Assembly: GCA_031285625.1 (NCBI GenBank)
Contig: JAITVV010000085.1
Coordinates: forward strand, 1-41,891
Length of the DNA: 41,891 nt
Direction of reading: 5' to 3'
DNA from: Prevotella sp.
GTDB taxonomy: Bacteria > Bacteroidota > Bacteroidia > Bacteroidales > Dysgonomonadaceae
Part shown: positions 17,718 through 27,360 of the stretch, piece by piece
How the letters are laid out: every line of letters begins with the position of its first letter
Numbering within the stretch: the stretch's first letter is position 1
Notes under the pieces: model-generated
What the model was told of the DNA's origin: nothing
Seen by the model: the letters and a program-made list of their open reading frames with translations, nothing else
The model's database searches: none
Position numbers and translations under genes: made by a program

Positions 17718-20054
17718 CTATTTTATCTCAAAAGAATCTTCTTTAACATACACTTTATAGTCCTTTATCAGTCCCGGACTACCTTCATCTACCCGTGGCA
17801 GGTATTGCAGCCCTTTTATACTCTCCACTCTTCCCAGATCTATTACTATCTGATGAGGATAATTTTCATTCTGAACAGTACTCCAATAAGTAGATTCCTG
17901 TAGGTCAAAAACCTTATCAGCCGAATGGTTTCCCGTCTTAATATCTTCACTGTTTGCATAAATCATTTTCCAGTTTTGGCGTGACAGTGGTTTATTATCT
18001 GCACCAGTAATATATAATTCAGCTATTGCAGCATTTGCCCCGCCATCATGAGCACTTAAGGCTTCGATACACAGATAGCGTGCTTTTATTTCTTTTGCAA
18101 AGTCAGCCCGCTTCCATCCGTTTCCGGCTGAGAATGAACCAATGAAAACAGGAGATTCATTCGTCAGGTTTAGTGCTTCTCCATTATTACGGTGGGTTAG
18201 TGGTGCTTCGGGGCGAAGCATATCCAGAATAGGATACTTTAGCCCTTTTATCAAGGTTTGTTCGGGCCCTTTCAGATCGAGAACAATGATCTCATTTTCT
18301 CCTTCTTTCAACCAGCATCCGGGCATGAATAATGTCTGTTGTGGCCCTATTTCCCAAAAACGACCGATAGATATACCGTTTACCCATACCATTCCTTTTC
18401 CCCAATCCTGCATATTGAAAAACACGTCCCCGGTCTTCTCAAGGTTGAATGTTGCATGGTAATAAGCAGGGGCGGAGAGGGGAGTGCTATTCGGAGAAAA
18501 TCGTTTATCTTTTGCAAAAGAATAATCTACAGGAAAACTGAACACTTCCCAGTTCTTCAGTTCTTTCGCTCCTTTTTTGTTTACAATTTCCACTTTCTCA
18601 GTGATACCTTTACGGTCGTGTATAGCCTCATCAAAGTTGACACGTCCCATGGCTTCCACTAAAATATCCAGTTGTGCAGTTGTTTTACTCATGGGGAGTT
18701 TTACGGTATTTTGTCCACGGCGCCTGTCCAGTCTGGCTATAAGTTTGCCATCAATAAATACCTGTGCCCAATCGTGAGCTTCGGTTATGATCAGCGATGT
18801 TTCTTCTTTTATGGCAGGTAGGGTTGTACGATATAAGATGTTTCCCCAGCCCTGATCAAATTCTTCCATAGGTTTTATATCTACGGATTTCTTCGGTTGA
18901 GGTAGGTTTTCAAACAGAAGCGCCGATTCAGAAAATTTAATCTCCGGAATTTCTATTATAGGCATCGATTGGGGTATATCGATCAATTCCTGCTCTTCGT
19001 CCAGATAGTTGGATAACAGATTGCGGAGTATATAATATTTTTCTGTTGCCCATCCGGCCTCACTGATAGGTGCATCGTAATCATAAGAACTACACATGGC
19101 AGAGTATGCCGGGCTGTTTGCTCCTCCCCAATGTCCGAATGTAGTACCGCCATGAGCCATATACAAACTGAAAGAAATATTGTTGTCCAGCATTTCTTTA
19201 ATTCCGTTTGTCATTGCAGTAGCATCACGTGTTTCATGCGCCCGTCCCCAGTGATCAAACCAACCACTCCAGAATTCACTACACATTAGCGGGGTAGTTG
19301 GCCTAGCTTCTTGCAGGCTTTTAAATTGTTCGTTTATATTTGCTCCCGTACCGAAGTTTATTGTCCATAACAGGTCGTCGAGGGCATTATTTTTAAAATT
19401 GGAACTCCAGTCGCACTGAAAAAGAGGAACATCAGTGAAGCCGGCATCTTTTACCATGTCACGGATGTTGGATACATACTCTTTATCTGTATTATAGGCG
19501 CCATATTCGTTTTCTACCTGTACCATAATCAGATTACCTCCTCTGGTGATTTGGTGAGAGGCAAGCTGCTTGCCTATTTCATTCAGATATAATTTACTTC
19601 TTTCAAGGAAATATGGGTCATTTGAACGAACTGCAAGGTCTTTCTTCTTGAGTAGCCACCACGGAAGGCCACCCATTTCCCATTCGGCACAGGCATAAGG
19701 CCCGGGACGCAGGATAACATACATTCCGTGTTTTTCAACCAAGCGACAAAATTCTGCAATATCGTTTTGTCCTGAAAAGTTGAAATTGCCGGGAGTCTGC
19801 TCATGTATATTCCAAAAGGTATATATACAGATGGTATTCATCCCTAGCGCTTTACACATTTTGATGCGATGTTCCCAATATTCGGCAGGGATACGGGCAT
19901 AATGTATTTCAGCTGCTTTTATTATAAAAGGTTTGCCATTGAGAAGGAAAGTTTTATTTCCTATCTCAAACGACTTACCTTTTTCTATACTATAGCAATT
20001 TAGTCCAAATATAAAAACGGATATAAATAAAAAAGTCTTTAATAAATTTCTCAT
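17718..20054 (-). CDS. GH35 beta-galactosidase with C-terminal F5/8-type (CBM32-like) domain
   Basis: A 778-residue secreted enzyme. The GH35 barrel starts with FLLNGKPFIIKAAEIHYARI; the acid/base is E183 in VQVENEYG, and the nucleophile is E260 in MCSEFWSGWFDHWG. Jelly-roll domains follow (about 390-630, with NGISIGRFWEIGPQQTLF), and the end (about 640-778) resembles a discoidin/CBM32 carbohydrate-binding domain (TYWSTVQNENYPHQIVIDLG). GH35 removes terminal beta-galactose, often beta-1,3, from mammalian glycans. A signal peptide covers about the first 22 residues. It lies between GH109 (26-base gap) and GH29 (49-base gap) in the PUL. Confidence 0.94.
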   Translation of the reverse strand: MRNLLKTFLFISVFIFGLNCYSIEKGKSFEIGNKTFLLNGKPFIIKAAEIHYARIPAEYWEHRIKMCKALGMNTICIYTFWNIHEQTPGNFNFSGQNDIAEFCRLVEKHGMYVILRPGPYACAEWEMGGLPWWLLKKKDLAVRSNDPYFLERSKLYLNEIGKQLASHQITRGGNLIMVQVENEYGAYNTDKEYVSNIRDMVKDAGFTDVPLFQCDWSSNFKNNALDDLLWTINFGTGANINEQFKSLQEARPTTPLMCSEFWSGWFDHWGRAHETRDATAMTNGIKEMLDNNISFSLYMAHGGTTFGHWGGANSPAYSAMCSSYDYDAPISEAGWATEKYYILRNLLSNYLDEEQELIDIPQSMPIIEIPEIKFSESALLFENLPQPKKSVDIKPMEEFDQGWGNILYRTTLPAIKEETSLIITEAHDWAQVFIDGKLIARLDRRRGQNTVKLPMSKTTAQLDILVEAMGRVNFDEAIHDRKGITEKVEIVNKKGAKELKNWEVFSFPVDYSFAKDKRFSPNSTPLSAPAYYHATFNLEKTGDVFFNMQDWGKGMVWVNGISIGRFWEIGPQQTLFMPGCWLKEGENEIIVLDLKGPEQTLIKGLKYPILDMLRPEAPLTHRNNGEALNLTNESPVFIGSFSAGNGWKRADFAKEIKARYLCIEALSAHDGGANAAIAELYITGADNKPLSRQNWKMIYANSEDIKTGNHSADKVFDLQESTYWSTVQNENYPHQIVIDLGRVESIKGLQYLPRVDEGSPGLIKDYKVYVKEDSFEIK

Positions 20055-20080
20055 ACAATCTTCACTTCTTTTTATTGATA

Positions 20081-21499
20081 TTAAGGCTGTTTCAGTACTC
20101 CGGTGTCACCTCCACCTCTCAGTGTAAGGTCGACGGGTAAGTTGTTTTTCCAGGAACCTCCGGTAAAATCAGGAACGTCAATAGAATTTGAACGATTTGC
20201 CACCGACCATATACTCAATGGAGTAATGCAAGACCATGTTGCAGCATCATATACATCCATATCGAGAGGCAAACCGTTTCGCAGACAATCTATCATTCTC
20301 CAGTCCATAATGAAATCCATACCTCCGTGTCCACCAACGGCTTTAGCTACGTCTGATATATGTTTTACCATTTCGGGTGTATATTCGGTTTCAAGTTCTC
20401 TCATTTTATCATCGCTGATAAATTCATGTCCGAAAGCAATTTTTCCCGGTTCAGGAAATTTTTGGGCAAAAGCTTTTGTTCCGCTCAGTTTATGTAGGCG
20501 ATCGTAGGGGCGGGGGCTGGTAACATCATGTTGTAGCATAATCGTTTTTCCCTTATTGGTGCGGATAATAGATGTATTCATATTTCCTCTGTATTTCATT
20601 TTGGCCATAGGCTTGTAATAGTCGTTTTTTGAAGCCAGTTCTTCGGCTTTAGCTTTCATCATGAAATCATCGCAGGACATAGATGTCAGATATTCCATTT
20701 TATCTCCACGATTTACGTTCATGGCCCAGCACACAGGCCCTAAGCCATGGGTAGGGTAGGGATTACCGCTTTTGTGGTTATCGTCCCATCTCCATCCGGG
20801 ATAGTCCGGCTCTCCGAATATACCACTTAGTAAGTCGTGTATATATGCGCCTTCACCATGCATGATTTCTCCAAAAAGTCCTTTTTGAACCATGTTTACA
20901 GTAAGTATTTCAAAGAAATCGTAACAACAATTTTCCAACTGCATACAGTGCTTACGTGTACGCTCGGATGTTTCCACCAGTTTCCAGCAATCCTCCATTG
21001 TTATTGCTGCGGGTACTTCAATAGCAACATGTTTGCCACATTCCATTGCGTATAATGCTATCGGAACATGCCATCTCCATGAGGTAGCAATATATACAAG
21101 GTCGATATCATCCTGTTCACATAATTTCTTCCATGAGGTTTCGTTTCCATAATATTCCTTAGCTGGTTGCTTGCCAAATGTTTTGAGTGTATTCTGACTG
21201 TTTTTTACAGCACCTTCTTTTATATCACAAAGGGCTGTAACTTCTATATCTTTGATATTCTGCATGCGATTGACGGCCCAGCCACCTCTTGCGCCAAGTC
21301 CAACATAGCCAATTCTGACAACCGGGATTTTAGGTGCAGCATATCCGCACATGTTGAATAATTGCTTCCGCTTTTTTGCATAGCTAATATTCTTTTTTAT
21401 GGATTCTTCTACTTCATTGAAAGAGGTGGCTCCCGCAAAAACGGACATCATAGCCCCAGAACTAAGTAAAGATCCCTTCAGAAAATTTCGACGATTCAT
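20081..21499 (-). CDS. GH109-type Gfo/Idh/MocA glycosidase (probable alpha-N-acetylgalactosaminidase)
   Basis: A 472-residue protein with a Tat-like or Sec start (MNRRNFLKGSLLSSGAMMS). The Rossmann NAD loop is GYVGLGARG (64-72), with CDIKEG at the second acidic strand end. The GH109-like features are the conserved EVPAAIT in place of the usual EKP, YPTHGLGPV (248-256) and GGHGGMDF in the C-terminal half. GH109 enzymes keep NAD bound and cleave alpha-GalNAc (blood group A type) by an oxidation-elimination cycle. Length and motif order fit this subgroup better than general dehydrogenases. Two neighbours (GH123, GH35) also act on GalNAc/Gal glycans. Confidence 0.85.
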   Translation of the reverse strand: MNRRNFLKGSLLSSGAMMSVFAGATSFNEVEESIKKNISYAKKRKQLFNMCGYAAPKIPVVRIGYVGLGARGGWAVNRMQNIKDIEVTALCDIKEGAVKNSQNTLKTFGKQPAKEYYGNETSWKKLCEQDDIDLVYIATSWRWHVPIALYAMECGKHVAIEVPAAITMEDCWKLVETSERTRKHCMQLENCCYDFFEILTVNMVQKGLFGEIMHGEGAYIHDLLSGIFGEPDYPGWRWDDNHKSGNPYPTHGLGPVCWAMNVNRGDKMEYLTSMSCDDFMMKAKAEELASKNDYYKPMAKMKYRGNMNTSIIRTNKGKTIMLQHDVTSPRPYDRLHKLSGTKAFAQKFPEPGKIAFGHEFISDDKMRELETEYTPEMVKHISDVAKAVGGHGGMDFIMDWRMIDCLRNGLPLDMDVYDAATWSCITPLSIWSVANRSNSIDVPDFTGGSWKNNLPVDLTLRGGGDTGVLKQP

Positions 21500-21538
21500 T
21501 TTATAATATTTTAGTGATTGATTTTTGACTTTAATGGG

Positions 21539-21568
21539 TTATATCCGGATATAATTATCCGGATATAA
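21539..21568 (-). other. Intercistronic hairpin between GH123 and GH109 genes
   Basis: TTATATCCGGATA at 21539-21551 pairs perfectly with TATCCGGATATAA at 21556-21568, a 13-base stem with a four-base loop. In the direction of transcription no T run follows, so it is more likely a processing, stability or attenuation element than a terminator. It sits in a 116-base gap in an operon whose other enzyme gaps are mostly under 50 bases. Confidence 0.75.
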
Positions 21569-21615
21569 CTCCATCAGAGAGTGATTGACTGCTAATTTCA
21601 ACCTTTAACCAAATT

Positions 21616-23367
21616 TTACCTGCTTAACTCTTCAAGCATAATTTTAGCATTGTCAATCATTTCACGACATGGTGTCGTTGGTTCACCCTGTATTTTAAAT
21701 CGGGCAACCTCTTTGTTTAGGGCATTTAATTTATCAAGATTGTTCTCTTCTCTAAATTTATTTCTTAGAATTCTTATTTTTTCGGCATCCTGTATGCCTT
21801 CTCTTAGTCGTTCGAATCGGATAGAACTACGTCCTCCTGGATAGATAATATAAGTGTCGCCTGCCGACCAGGTCTTGTAACGAGAGTCGGTCAATGGATT
21901 TTCCGGCCAGGAATTATAGGCCCAGCGTAGAAACCCATCAAGATCATAAGCAACTGAATACCATGAAATATAAACAGCCTCAGTAGGGTCTGAGAATGTA
22001 AATACATTTGGAAACTTAGTAGCACAATATGTATAATAAGTACTAATCAGATTATTATCTTTCCGGTATTTAAGATCGGCTTCGTCAAAACTGGCTCCAT
22101 ATTCTACACATATATCTTTCAGATACGGGTATTGCTTGTAGCTTTTGTGATTATCAGCCAATGATATTCCTAGTTCCGGAGCAACGTCTTTTAGCAAATC
22201 TAAAGTTGCTTTCATAATTTCGGGAGATCTTTCGTCCATAGCTATATTGGTAATATTAAGCCATCCTTTTTCGTTCAGGTGTTTTTTGAAATCTTTAAGG
22301 AACGGAGACCATAGATATTTAAATTCCTTCGAACCCGGTTTAGCACTTATGTTTATTTGTTTACCTTGCTTTTCATCATAATAATGAAGTTCATTATTCC
22401 ATGGAGCCATCGAATAACAATTGATCATTTTATTGATTCCCAGTTTCATCATCATTTCTACCCAGCGGTCGAAGATAGCATAATCGTAAGACCATGAATT
22501 ATCTTTATTTTTTGTCCATTTTATCATATCATCATACGGATAATATGTCTGAACGTTCCAAGGATCTTTATTCAGCGTGGTAGTAATCACTTTTTGTCCT
22601 GCAGAAGCTAACATTTCCATAGGAGTTTCTAATAATTTCCAATGCTCTTTCGACCATAATTCGACTCCATGTGCATGAGCTACGGATGAAGGATGCTGCC
22701 ATAAATCAAGATGAAATACCCAATCTTTTGGTTCCGGTAATGTTTGAGGAAGTACCTCTAATGAAATATCCAGCTTGGTTGTTTTTTGTCCTTTAGCATA
22801 TACGTTCAGGGTACCAGTATATGTACCTGGCATTGCATTGGTCGGTATATCGAAGCTCAGCCATACAGGACGTGTTGTTTTTGCTTCCATATCGAAGCAC
22901 TTCAGCGTATCGAGGCCATCAGCCACAAGGGAAGGAGCTAAATTGTCGCGAGGGGCACAGCCATTGCCAAATGAGTCTGTAATGACGTAGCGCATAAAGC
23001 GTGCTTTGGCTACAGATGCGTCTAGAATAGCGCCTTCAGGGCCCTTGAATGATGAAAATTCACATTCAATTTGTTTTATATCATTAGGCGACCATAATAC
23101 AAGCATGGCTGCTATCCGTTCTCCTTTCCATCCAGCACCTTTCCATTTTTCAGAAAGTGGGAGAGTGGGTACCTGAGCTTTCGCATAATGCTCGTTAATG
23201 CTTCCAAATGATATATTCAATCCTTTTACCTGCTCCCAGTCTGCACTATAGTCGGTAGTATCAGGGTCTGCAGCTTCGGCATAAGTATCACAACTTAATG
23301 TTTTACGGGAACCTTCGCATGAGGTAAATATAAAAAGCAGGGAGAATAAATAAATTAAATTCTTCAT
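21616..23367 (-). CDS. GH123-like beta-N-acetylgalactosaminidase lipoprotein (DUF4091)
   Basis: A 583-residue lipoprotein (IFTSC, Cys17). An N-terminal beta-sandwich (about 40-205) precedes a TIM barrel with NITNIAMDER (371-380); the adjacent D378-E379 pair matches the catalytic Asp-Glu of GH123, which works by substrate-assisted catalysis using the N-acetyl group. The C-terminal DUF4091 region includes SWYSVAYDLDGFLRWAYNSW (about 484-503). Length is typical. GH123 removes beta-linked GalNAc, including from glycosphingolipid glycans. It lies 8 bases after GH89 in the PUL. A general DUF4091 glycosidase of other specificity is the alternative. Confidence 0.8.
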   Translation of the reverse strand: MKNLIYLFSLLFIFTSCEGSRKTLSCDTYAEAADPDTTDYSADWEQVKGLNISFGSINEHYAKAQVPTLPLSEKWKGAGWKGERIAAMLVLWSPNDIKQIECEFSSFKGPEGAILDASVAKARFMRYVITDSFGNGCAPRDNLAPSLVADGLDTLKCFDMEAKTTRPVWLSFDIPTNAMPGTYTGTLNVYAKGQKTTKLDISLEVLPQTLPEPKDWVFHLDLWQHPSSVAHAHGVELWSKEHWKLLETPMEMLASAGQKVITTTLNKDPWNVQTYYPYDDMIKWTKNKDNSWSYDYAIFDRWVEMMMKLGINKMINCYSMAPWNNELHYYDEKQGKQINISAKPGSKEFKYLWSPFLKDFKKHLNEKGWLNITNIAMDERSPEIMKATLDLLKDVAPELGISLADNHKSYKQYPYLKDICVEYGASFDEADLKYRKDNNLISTYYTYCATKFPNVFTFSDPTEAVYISWYSVAYDLDGFLRWAYNSWPENPLTDSRYKTWSAGDTYIIYPGGRSSIRFERLREGIQDAEKIRILRNKFREENNLDKLNALNKEVARFKIQGEPTTPCREMIDNAKIMLEELSR

Positions 23368-23375
23368 TCTTTTGT

Positions 23376-25538
23376 TTATTTGTTAGATATATACTTATAG
23401 TACAGATGTTTTGCACGGTCAACCGGATCACTTTGGGCTTTATCCGGATATAAGTTCCTTTCATTAGTCCATTTCTCAGAGATAGTATAGAAATCTATTT
23501 CTGTTGGGTTTTCTCCATCCATTTTGGCTTCGAGATAGTTAAAGAAAGCATTCCAACGTGCATAATAATAATCTTTTAGTATGCCTGACCATTCTTTATA
23601 TGCATAATCATTTAATCCTGTTTCGGCACTGATACGTGATCCCCAAACAGTGATTTGCGTGCGGGCATTCCATTCATATAGTTTCTTCTCCTCTTCTGTC
23701 CTACCTATTTTCTTAGCCTGGTTGATCCATGATCCTACCATAAATTCAGGACGGGTTTCAAGCAAACTGTCTTGTACTAGGATAAGTGTCAGAAAATCGT
23801 CTTTTAGCCTTTTAAATTCAGCCTTTTTATTCTCTTTAAATGCTTTAGTTACATCTTTTTGGAGATAATAAGCCTTATTAGCTATTGTCTGACGGACTAC
23901 ATCGATGAGGTCATACTCAAAATTGTTGTTTCCTTTATATTGGTCTGCAACAGAAAGCATTTTATCAGCTGCCAGCTTCACCGAATCTGTATTGTAGAAC
24001 GGATGCGTAGCAGAGCAACAAGATACTTTTGTAATATCCAGTTGTGGACATGCTGCGAAAACACTTTCGGTAGTGCCTTCCTGTACGGATTCTTTAGGTG
24101 CAGCGTAGACCGTATTGCTCAGTATTTGCCAGGCTTCATCAATTATAGAATCGGATTTACTATAGCGTGATTTTGTATATTCTTTCAACCATGTATATTT
24201 GTCGAATCGCTGATTGCGCCATGGTAGCTCGTATAATAGTTCATACATCACAGGATTGTTTTCTATGGCTTCCATAGTTGTTCCCACACCTTGCAGGGTT
24301 TGTCCACTATGGTGCGATTGGGCATCATAATATCCGTTTATGATATGTTCCATTTTTCCATATAGTCCGGTTCTTCCTCCGAAGTTTAGAAGCATACAAT
24401 ATACCCATTCATGTTTTCCATAACCTTGTTCTCTATACCATAAAGACCACTTTGGCCCCCACATAGGGCGACAATCGCTAAATAGATCCAGTATAAGTAA
24501 ATCTCCTTTGTTCAGATTGTCGATCATTGCCGGACGAGGATTAGTCTGCCATGCCTGAGCTACCCATGTTGATTCGGGATTTGCTTTTTTCATTGCATCC
24601 ATAATGGCTTTTCCGGCCATTTCCAGATTTACACCTTCTACACTTCCTCCTTCGTGGAAAGGGTCAATAGCATAATATTTTGCCTTGCCAAAGAGTTTTT
24701 CCAGTTCAGAATAATATAATCCTGCGATTTCAGAAAAACGAGGGTCTGTCGGTTGTAAGAAAGCAGGGCGTTTAAATTCTCCCCAAAATCCGGGATCAGA
24801 TACATTCAGTCCTAGTTTTTCTTTAGCATTGCTTGGCAACATACCTGCGTATCCGGGATATACAGGTTCTATACCATATTCTTTTACCCTTTTTAATATT
24901 TTCTTTTGCAGGCCAATTTGTTGCTTATACCATTGATCAGTATTAGGACCACCCCATCCTTCAATGTTGTTCATCTGCCACCAGGCAAGAAAACCGGAAC
25001 CGGCAATAAATTTATTAATCTCTTCTTTGTTGTATCCCAGTTTGTCAAGAACATTTGCCCATACAGCCTCAGTCCCTGTGATAGACAAAGCTAAATTGAT
25101 GCCATGAAGAGCCATCCAGTCTATTTCCTTTTGCCATCGCTCCCAATCCCAAAAGGCCATGGAGTAAGAGAAAGTGCAATAGTTCAGATAATAACGTATC
25201 TGATGTTTTGTTTCATGCCTTTCCTTTTGCTTTACTTCAGGAAGCTTAGCTGGTAATTTAGCAGACATACCATTCCATGATAAATGTATGTTTGCATAAT
25301 ATTTGAAATACCAATTGATTCCCGTTGCAATACTTACATAGTTATTTCCACGTATTACAATTTTGTCTCTATCCTGATCGAGTTCAAAGAAGTCTGTTCC
25401 ATCTGAGGATGATACTATTTCGGTCTTTATTTTTTTTGAAGTACCTTTCTCTATCCGCTCAAGCAAACCATCTATCGGATTGGCTATAACAATACTACAG
25501 ATCACGAATAAGGATAATAAGAGGCAAATTCTTTTCAT
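23376..25538 (-). CDS. GH89 alpha-N-acetylglucosaminidase (NAGLU family)
   Basis: A 720-residue secreted enzyme with a signal peptide ending near VIAN (20). The family landmarks are clear: YYLNYCTFSYSMAFWDWERW (about 116-135), MALHGINLALSITGTEAVW (142-160), the catalytic E296 in IDPFHEGGS, and E423 in GTTMEAIENNPVMYEL, aligned with the two catalytic glutamates of human NAGLU and clostridial GH89. It removes terminal alpha-GlcNAc, found in heparan sulfate and on alpha-1,4-GlcNAc-capped gastric mucin. It lies 2 bases after DUF1080 and 8 before GH123, so tight co-translation is likely. Confidence 0.95.
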   Translation of the reverse strand: MKRICLLLSLFVICSIVIANPIDGLLERIEKGTSKKIKTEIVSSSDGTDFFELDQDRDKIVIRGNNYVSIATGINWYFKYYANIHLSWNGMSAKLPAKLPEVKQKERHETKHQIRYYLNYCTFSYSMAFWDWERWQKEIDWMALHGINLALSITGTEAVWANVLDKLGYNKEEINKFIAGSGFLAWWQMNNIEGWGGPNTDQWYKQQIGLQKKILKRVKEYGIEPVYPGYAGMLPSNAKEKLGLNVSDPGFWGEFKRPAFLQPTDPRFSEIAGLYYSELEKLFGKAKYYAIDPFHEGGSVEGVNLEMAGKAIMDAMKKANPESTWVAQAWQTNPRPAMIDNLNKGDLLILDLFSDCRPMWGPKWSLWYREQGYGKHEWVYCMLLNFGGRTGLYGKMEHIINGYYDAQSHHSGQTLQGVGTTMEAIENNPVMYELLYELPWRNQRFDKYTWLKEYTKSRYSKSDSIIDEAWQILSNTVYAAPKESVQEGTTESVFAACPQLDITKVSCCSATHPFYNTDSVKLAADKMLSVADQYKGNNNFEYDLIDVVRQTIANKAYYLQKDVTKAFKENKKAEFKRLKDDFLTLILVQDSLLETRPEFMVGSWINQAKKIGRTEEEKKLYEWNARTQITVWGSRISAETGLNDYAYKEWSGILKDYYYARWNAFFNYLEAKMDGENPTEIDFYTISEKWTNERNLYPDKAQSDPVDRAKHLYYKYISNK

Positions 25539-25540
25539 CT

Positions 25541-26233
25541 TTATTTTAATTCTTTAATTCTTATGTTTCTGAATTTTACAACCGAACCATGTCCCAGAAA
25601 AGCAAGGTGCCCTGTTTTATTAAATATGGTCTGATCTACTTTATCTGCAGGTAAATCTTTAGTTGCTTCACGAAGATTTCCATCGAGTATAACTGTTCCG
25701 TTGATTGATATCTTGATATTATCACCATTAGCTATCACCTCCTGAGTATTCCATTCACCAACTGGCTTTTGGAATCCTCTTTTTGCTGGTATATATCCAT
25801 ATACGGAGCCGTGATATTGCCAAGGCTTCAAGTCTTTGTACACAGGAGCTTCATTATCGAGTATCTGAAGTTCCATTCCGGAATATCCCCGGTCTACAAT
25901 TGTATGTCGGATACCAAGGCCATTGTTGCCTTCAGGTGTAAGCAGAAATTCAAATCTTAGTATAAAATTATCATATTCGTTTTTTGAATATAGGTTTCCT
26001 CCCATTTCCTGAGCCGGTTTCATGACTATGCATCCATCTTCGAGGACATATTCTTCAGTATTTCCTACCCATTCAGACATGGATGTACCATCGAATAATA
26101 TTTTATATCCTTCTTTCTTTTCTTCTTTGGTTAGTTTATATGGTTTTACTTTTTCAGGTTTTCCATCTTTCGTTTGGAAAGCACATAGGCAGCTTCCTAA
26201 TATGATTATGATTAGTGTTATATATTTTTTCAT
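25541..26233 (-). CDS. DUF1080 (3-keto-disaccharide hydrolase-like) protein
   Basis: A 230-residue exported protein; ILGSC suggests a lipidated Cys15. The DUF1080 fold is plain: GYKILFDGTSMSEWVG at the start, DNFILRFEFLLTPEGNNGLG in the middle, MELQILDNE, and GHLAFLGHGSVVKFRNIRI at the end. Characterised relatives hydrolyse or lyse 3-keto-glycosides made by Gfo/Idh/MocA oxidoreductases. Here a Gfo/Idh gene lies two genes upstream in the same operon, which supports a shared oxidation-based cleavage step. It is 27 bases after the short GH29 and 2 bases before GH89. Confidence 0.88.
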   Translation of the reverse strand: MKKYITLIIIILGSCLCAFQTKDGKPEKVKPYKLTKEEKKEGYKILFDGTSMSEWVGNTEEYVLEDGCIVMKPAQEMGGNLYSKNEYDNFILRFEFLLTPEGNNGLGIRHTIVDRGYSGMELQILDNEAPVYKDLKPWQYHGSVYGYIPAKRGFQKPVGEWNTQEVIANGDNIKISINGTVILDGNLREATKDLPADKVDQTIFNKTGHLAFLGHGSVVKFRNIRIKELK

Positions 26234-26260
26234 TGTTTATATATTTTACGATTTTACTTT

Positions 26261-27352
26261 TTAAAGTTTTAGCCGTTCCTTTAATGCAACTAATATTTCT
26301 ATATCTTTATCACGCATCTTTCCCTCTCTGTTAGGAGGTGCATTGAGTATCAGAATATTATCCTGTGCTGTTGCAATATTATACAGATCAATTAACTCAT
26401 CAATAGACTTATACGTCGTATCTTCTGTATGATAAAACCATTTTCCACTCATGCATACAGTAGATTCCCATGGCATGTAGTATGTTTTACCTTCATATGT
26501 GAATAACTTAGGATCAGGATTTGCCGGCAAATACGGATCTCCTAAACGAAAATCACTAGGGAAATACCTGATCGGGTCATTTTCTTTCTGCTTTTCGGGA
26601 TATATTTGTTCCTTGTTAAATGTCCAATCTTTATCGTCCGGGCTATCAGGTTTTCCAATACTCCAGTTTATGCCGATCTGACATTGTGGCTCACGGGATT
26701 TTATTGTTTTATATATCTCCTGAAATGGCCACCTATAGCCAGGCTTCGCCCAACTGCCATCAAACCAGAATTCAACTACCTTTGTATATTTACTTGTTAT
26801 ATCCATTAGTTCATTCAGATGATTGATCATGTATTGATTATAAGCCGAATCTAGGGATACATTTTTCACATCAGGATTTTGCTTTCGATCCCATAATGAA
26901 TAGTATAATCCTAAACTGATACCCTGCTTTTGACATTCTTTAGCTACAGCTTCTACGACATTGGTTTTGTTTGGAGAACTTGCTACATCATACTCTGTGT
27001 ACTTACTGTCCCATAGGCAAAAACCTTCATGGTGTTTAGAAACAAGAATTATATATTTCATCCCTGCATTCTTTGCTGTTTCCACCCATTGTTTTGCATC
27101 AATGGTAGTTGGATTGTAAGATGATACGGGCAGGGAACCATCAGTCCATTCTTCATTATGGAATGTATTGATTCCAAAATGAATAAACATTCCATATTTT
27201 CTGTCAATCTGCTCTTTTTGATACTTACTTGGAACCTTAGAGGGTGCAGGTTCACTTAAGTTCGCCATCTGTTTTGTAGCTGAGCTACATGCAAATAGGA
27301 AAAAGATGCAGACTATATTTATTAATAACAATCTAATAGATAGTATATTCAT
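26261..27352 (-). CDS. GH29 alpha-L-fucosidase (short form, lipoprotein)
   Basis: A 363-residue lipoprotein (FLFAC, Cys22). The barrel motifs are KYGMFIHFGINTFHNEEW (about 52-69), KHHEGFCLW (106-114) and the nucleophile D198 in EFWFDGSW. The chain ends soon after NILILNAPPNREG, so the C-terminal beta domain seen in the other PUL fucosidase is missing; such short forms exist in GH29 and often have narrow linkage specificity (alpha-1,3/1,4). Expected action is removal of alpha-fucose at the outer surface or in the periplasm. It lies 8 bases after the Gfo/Idh gene. Confidence 0.9.
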   Translation of the reverse strand: MNILSIRLLLINIVCIFFLFACSSATKQMANLSEPAPSKVPSKYQKEQIDRKYGMFIHFGINTFHNEEWTDGSLPVSSYNPTTIDAKQWVETAKNAGMKYIILVSKHHEGFCLWDSKYTEYDVASSPNKTNVVEAVAKECQKQGISLGLYYSLWDRKQNPDVKNVSLDSAYNQYMINHLNELMDITSKYTKVVEFWFDGSWAKPGYRWPFQEIYKTIKSREPQCQIGINWSIGKPDSPDDKDWTFNKEQIYPEKQKENDPIRYFPSDFRLGDPYLPANPDPKLFTYEGKTYYMPWESTVCMSGKWFYHTEDTTYKSIDELIDLYNIATAQDNILILNAPPNREGKMRDKDIEILVALKERLKL

Positions 27353-27360
27353 ACGGTTTT

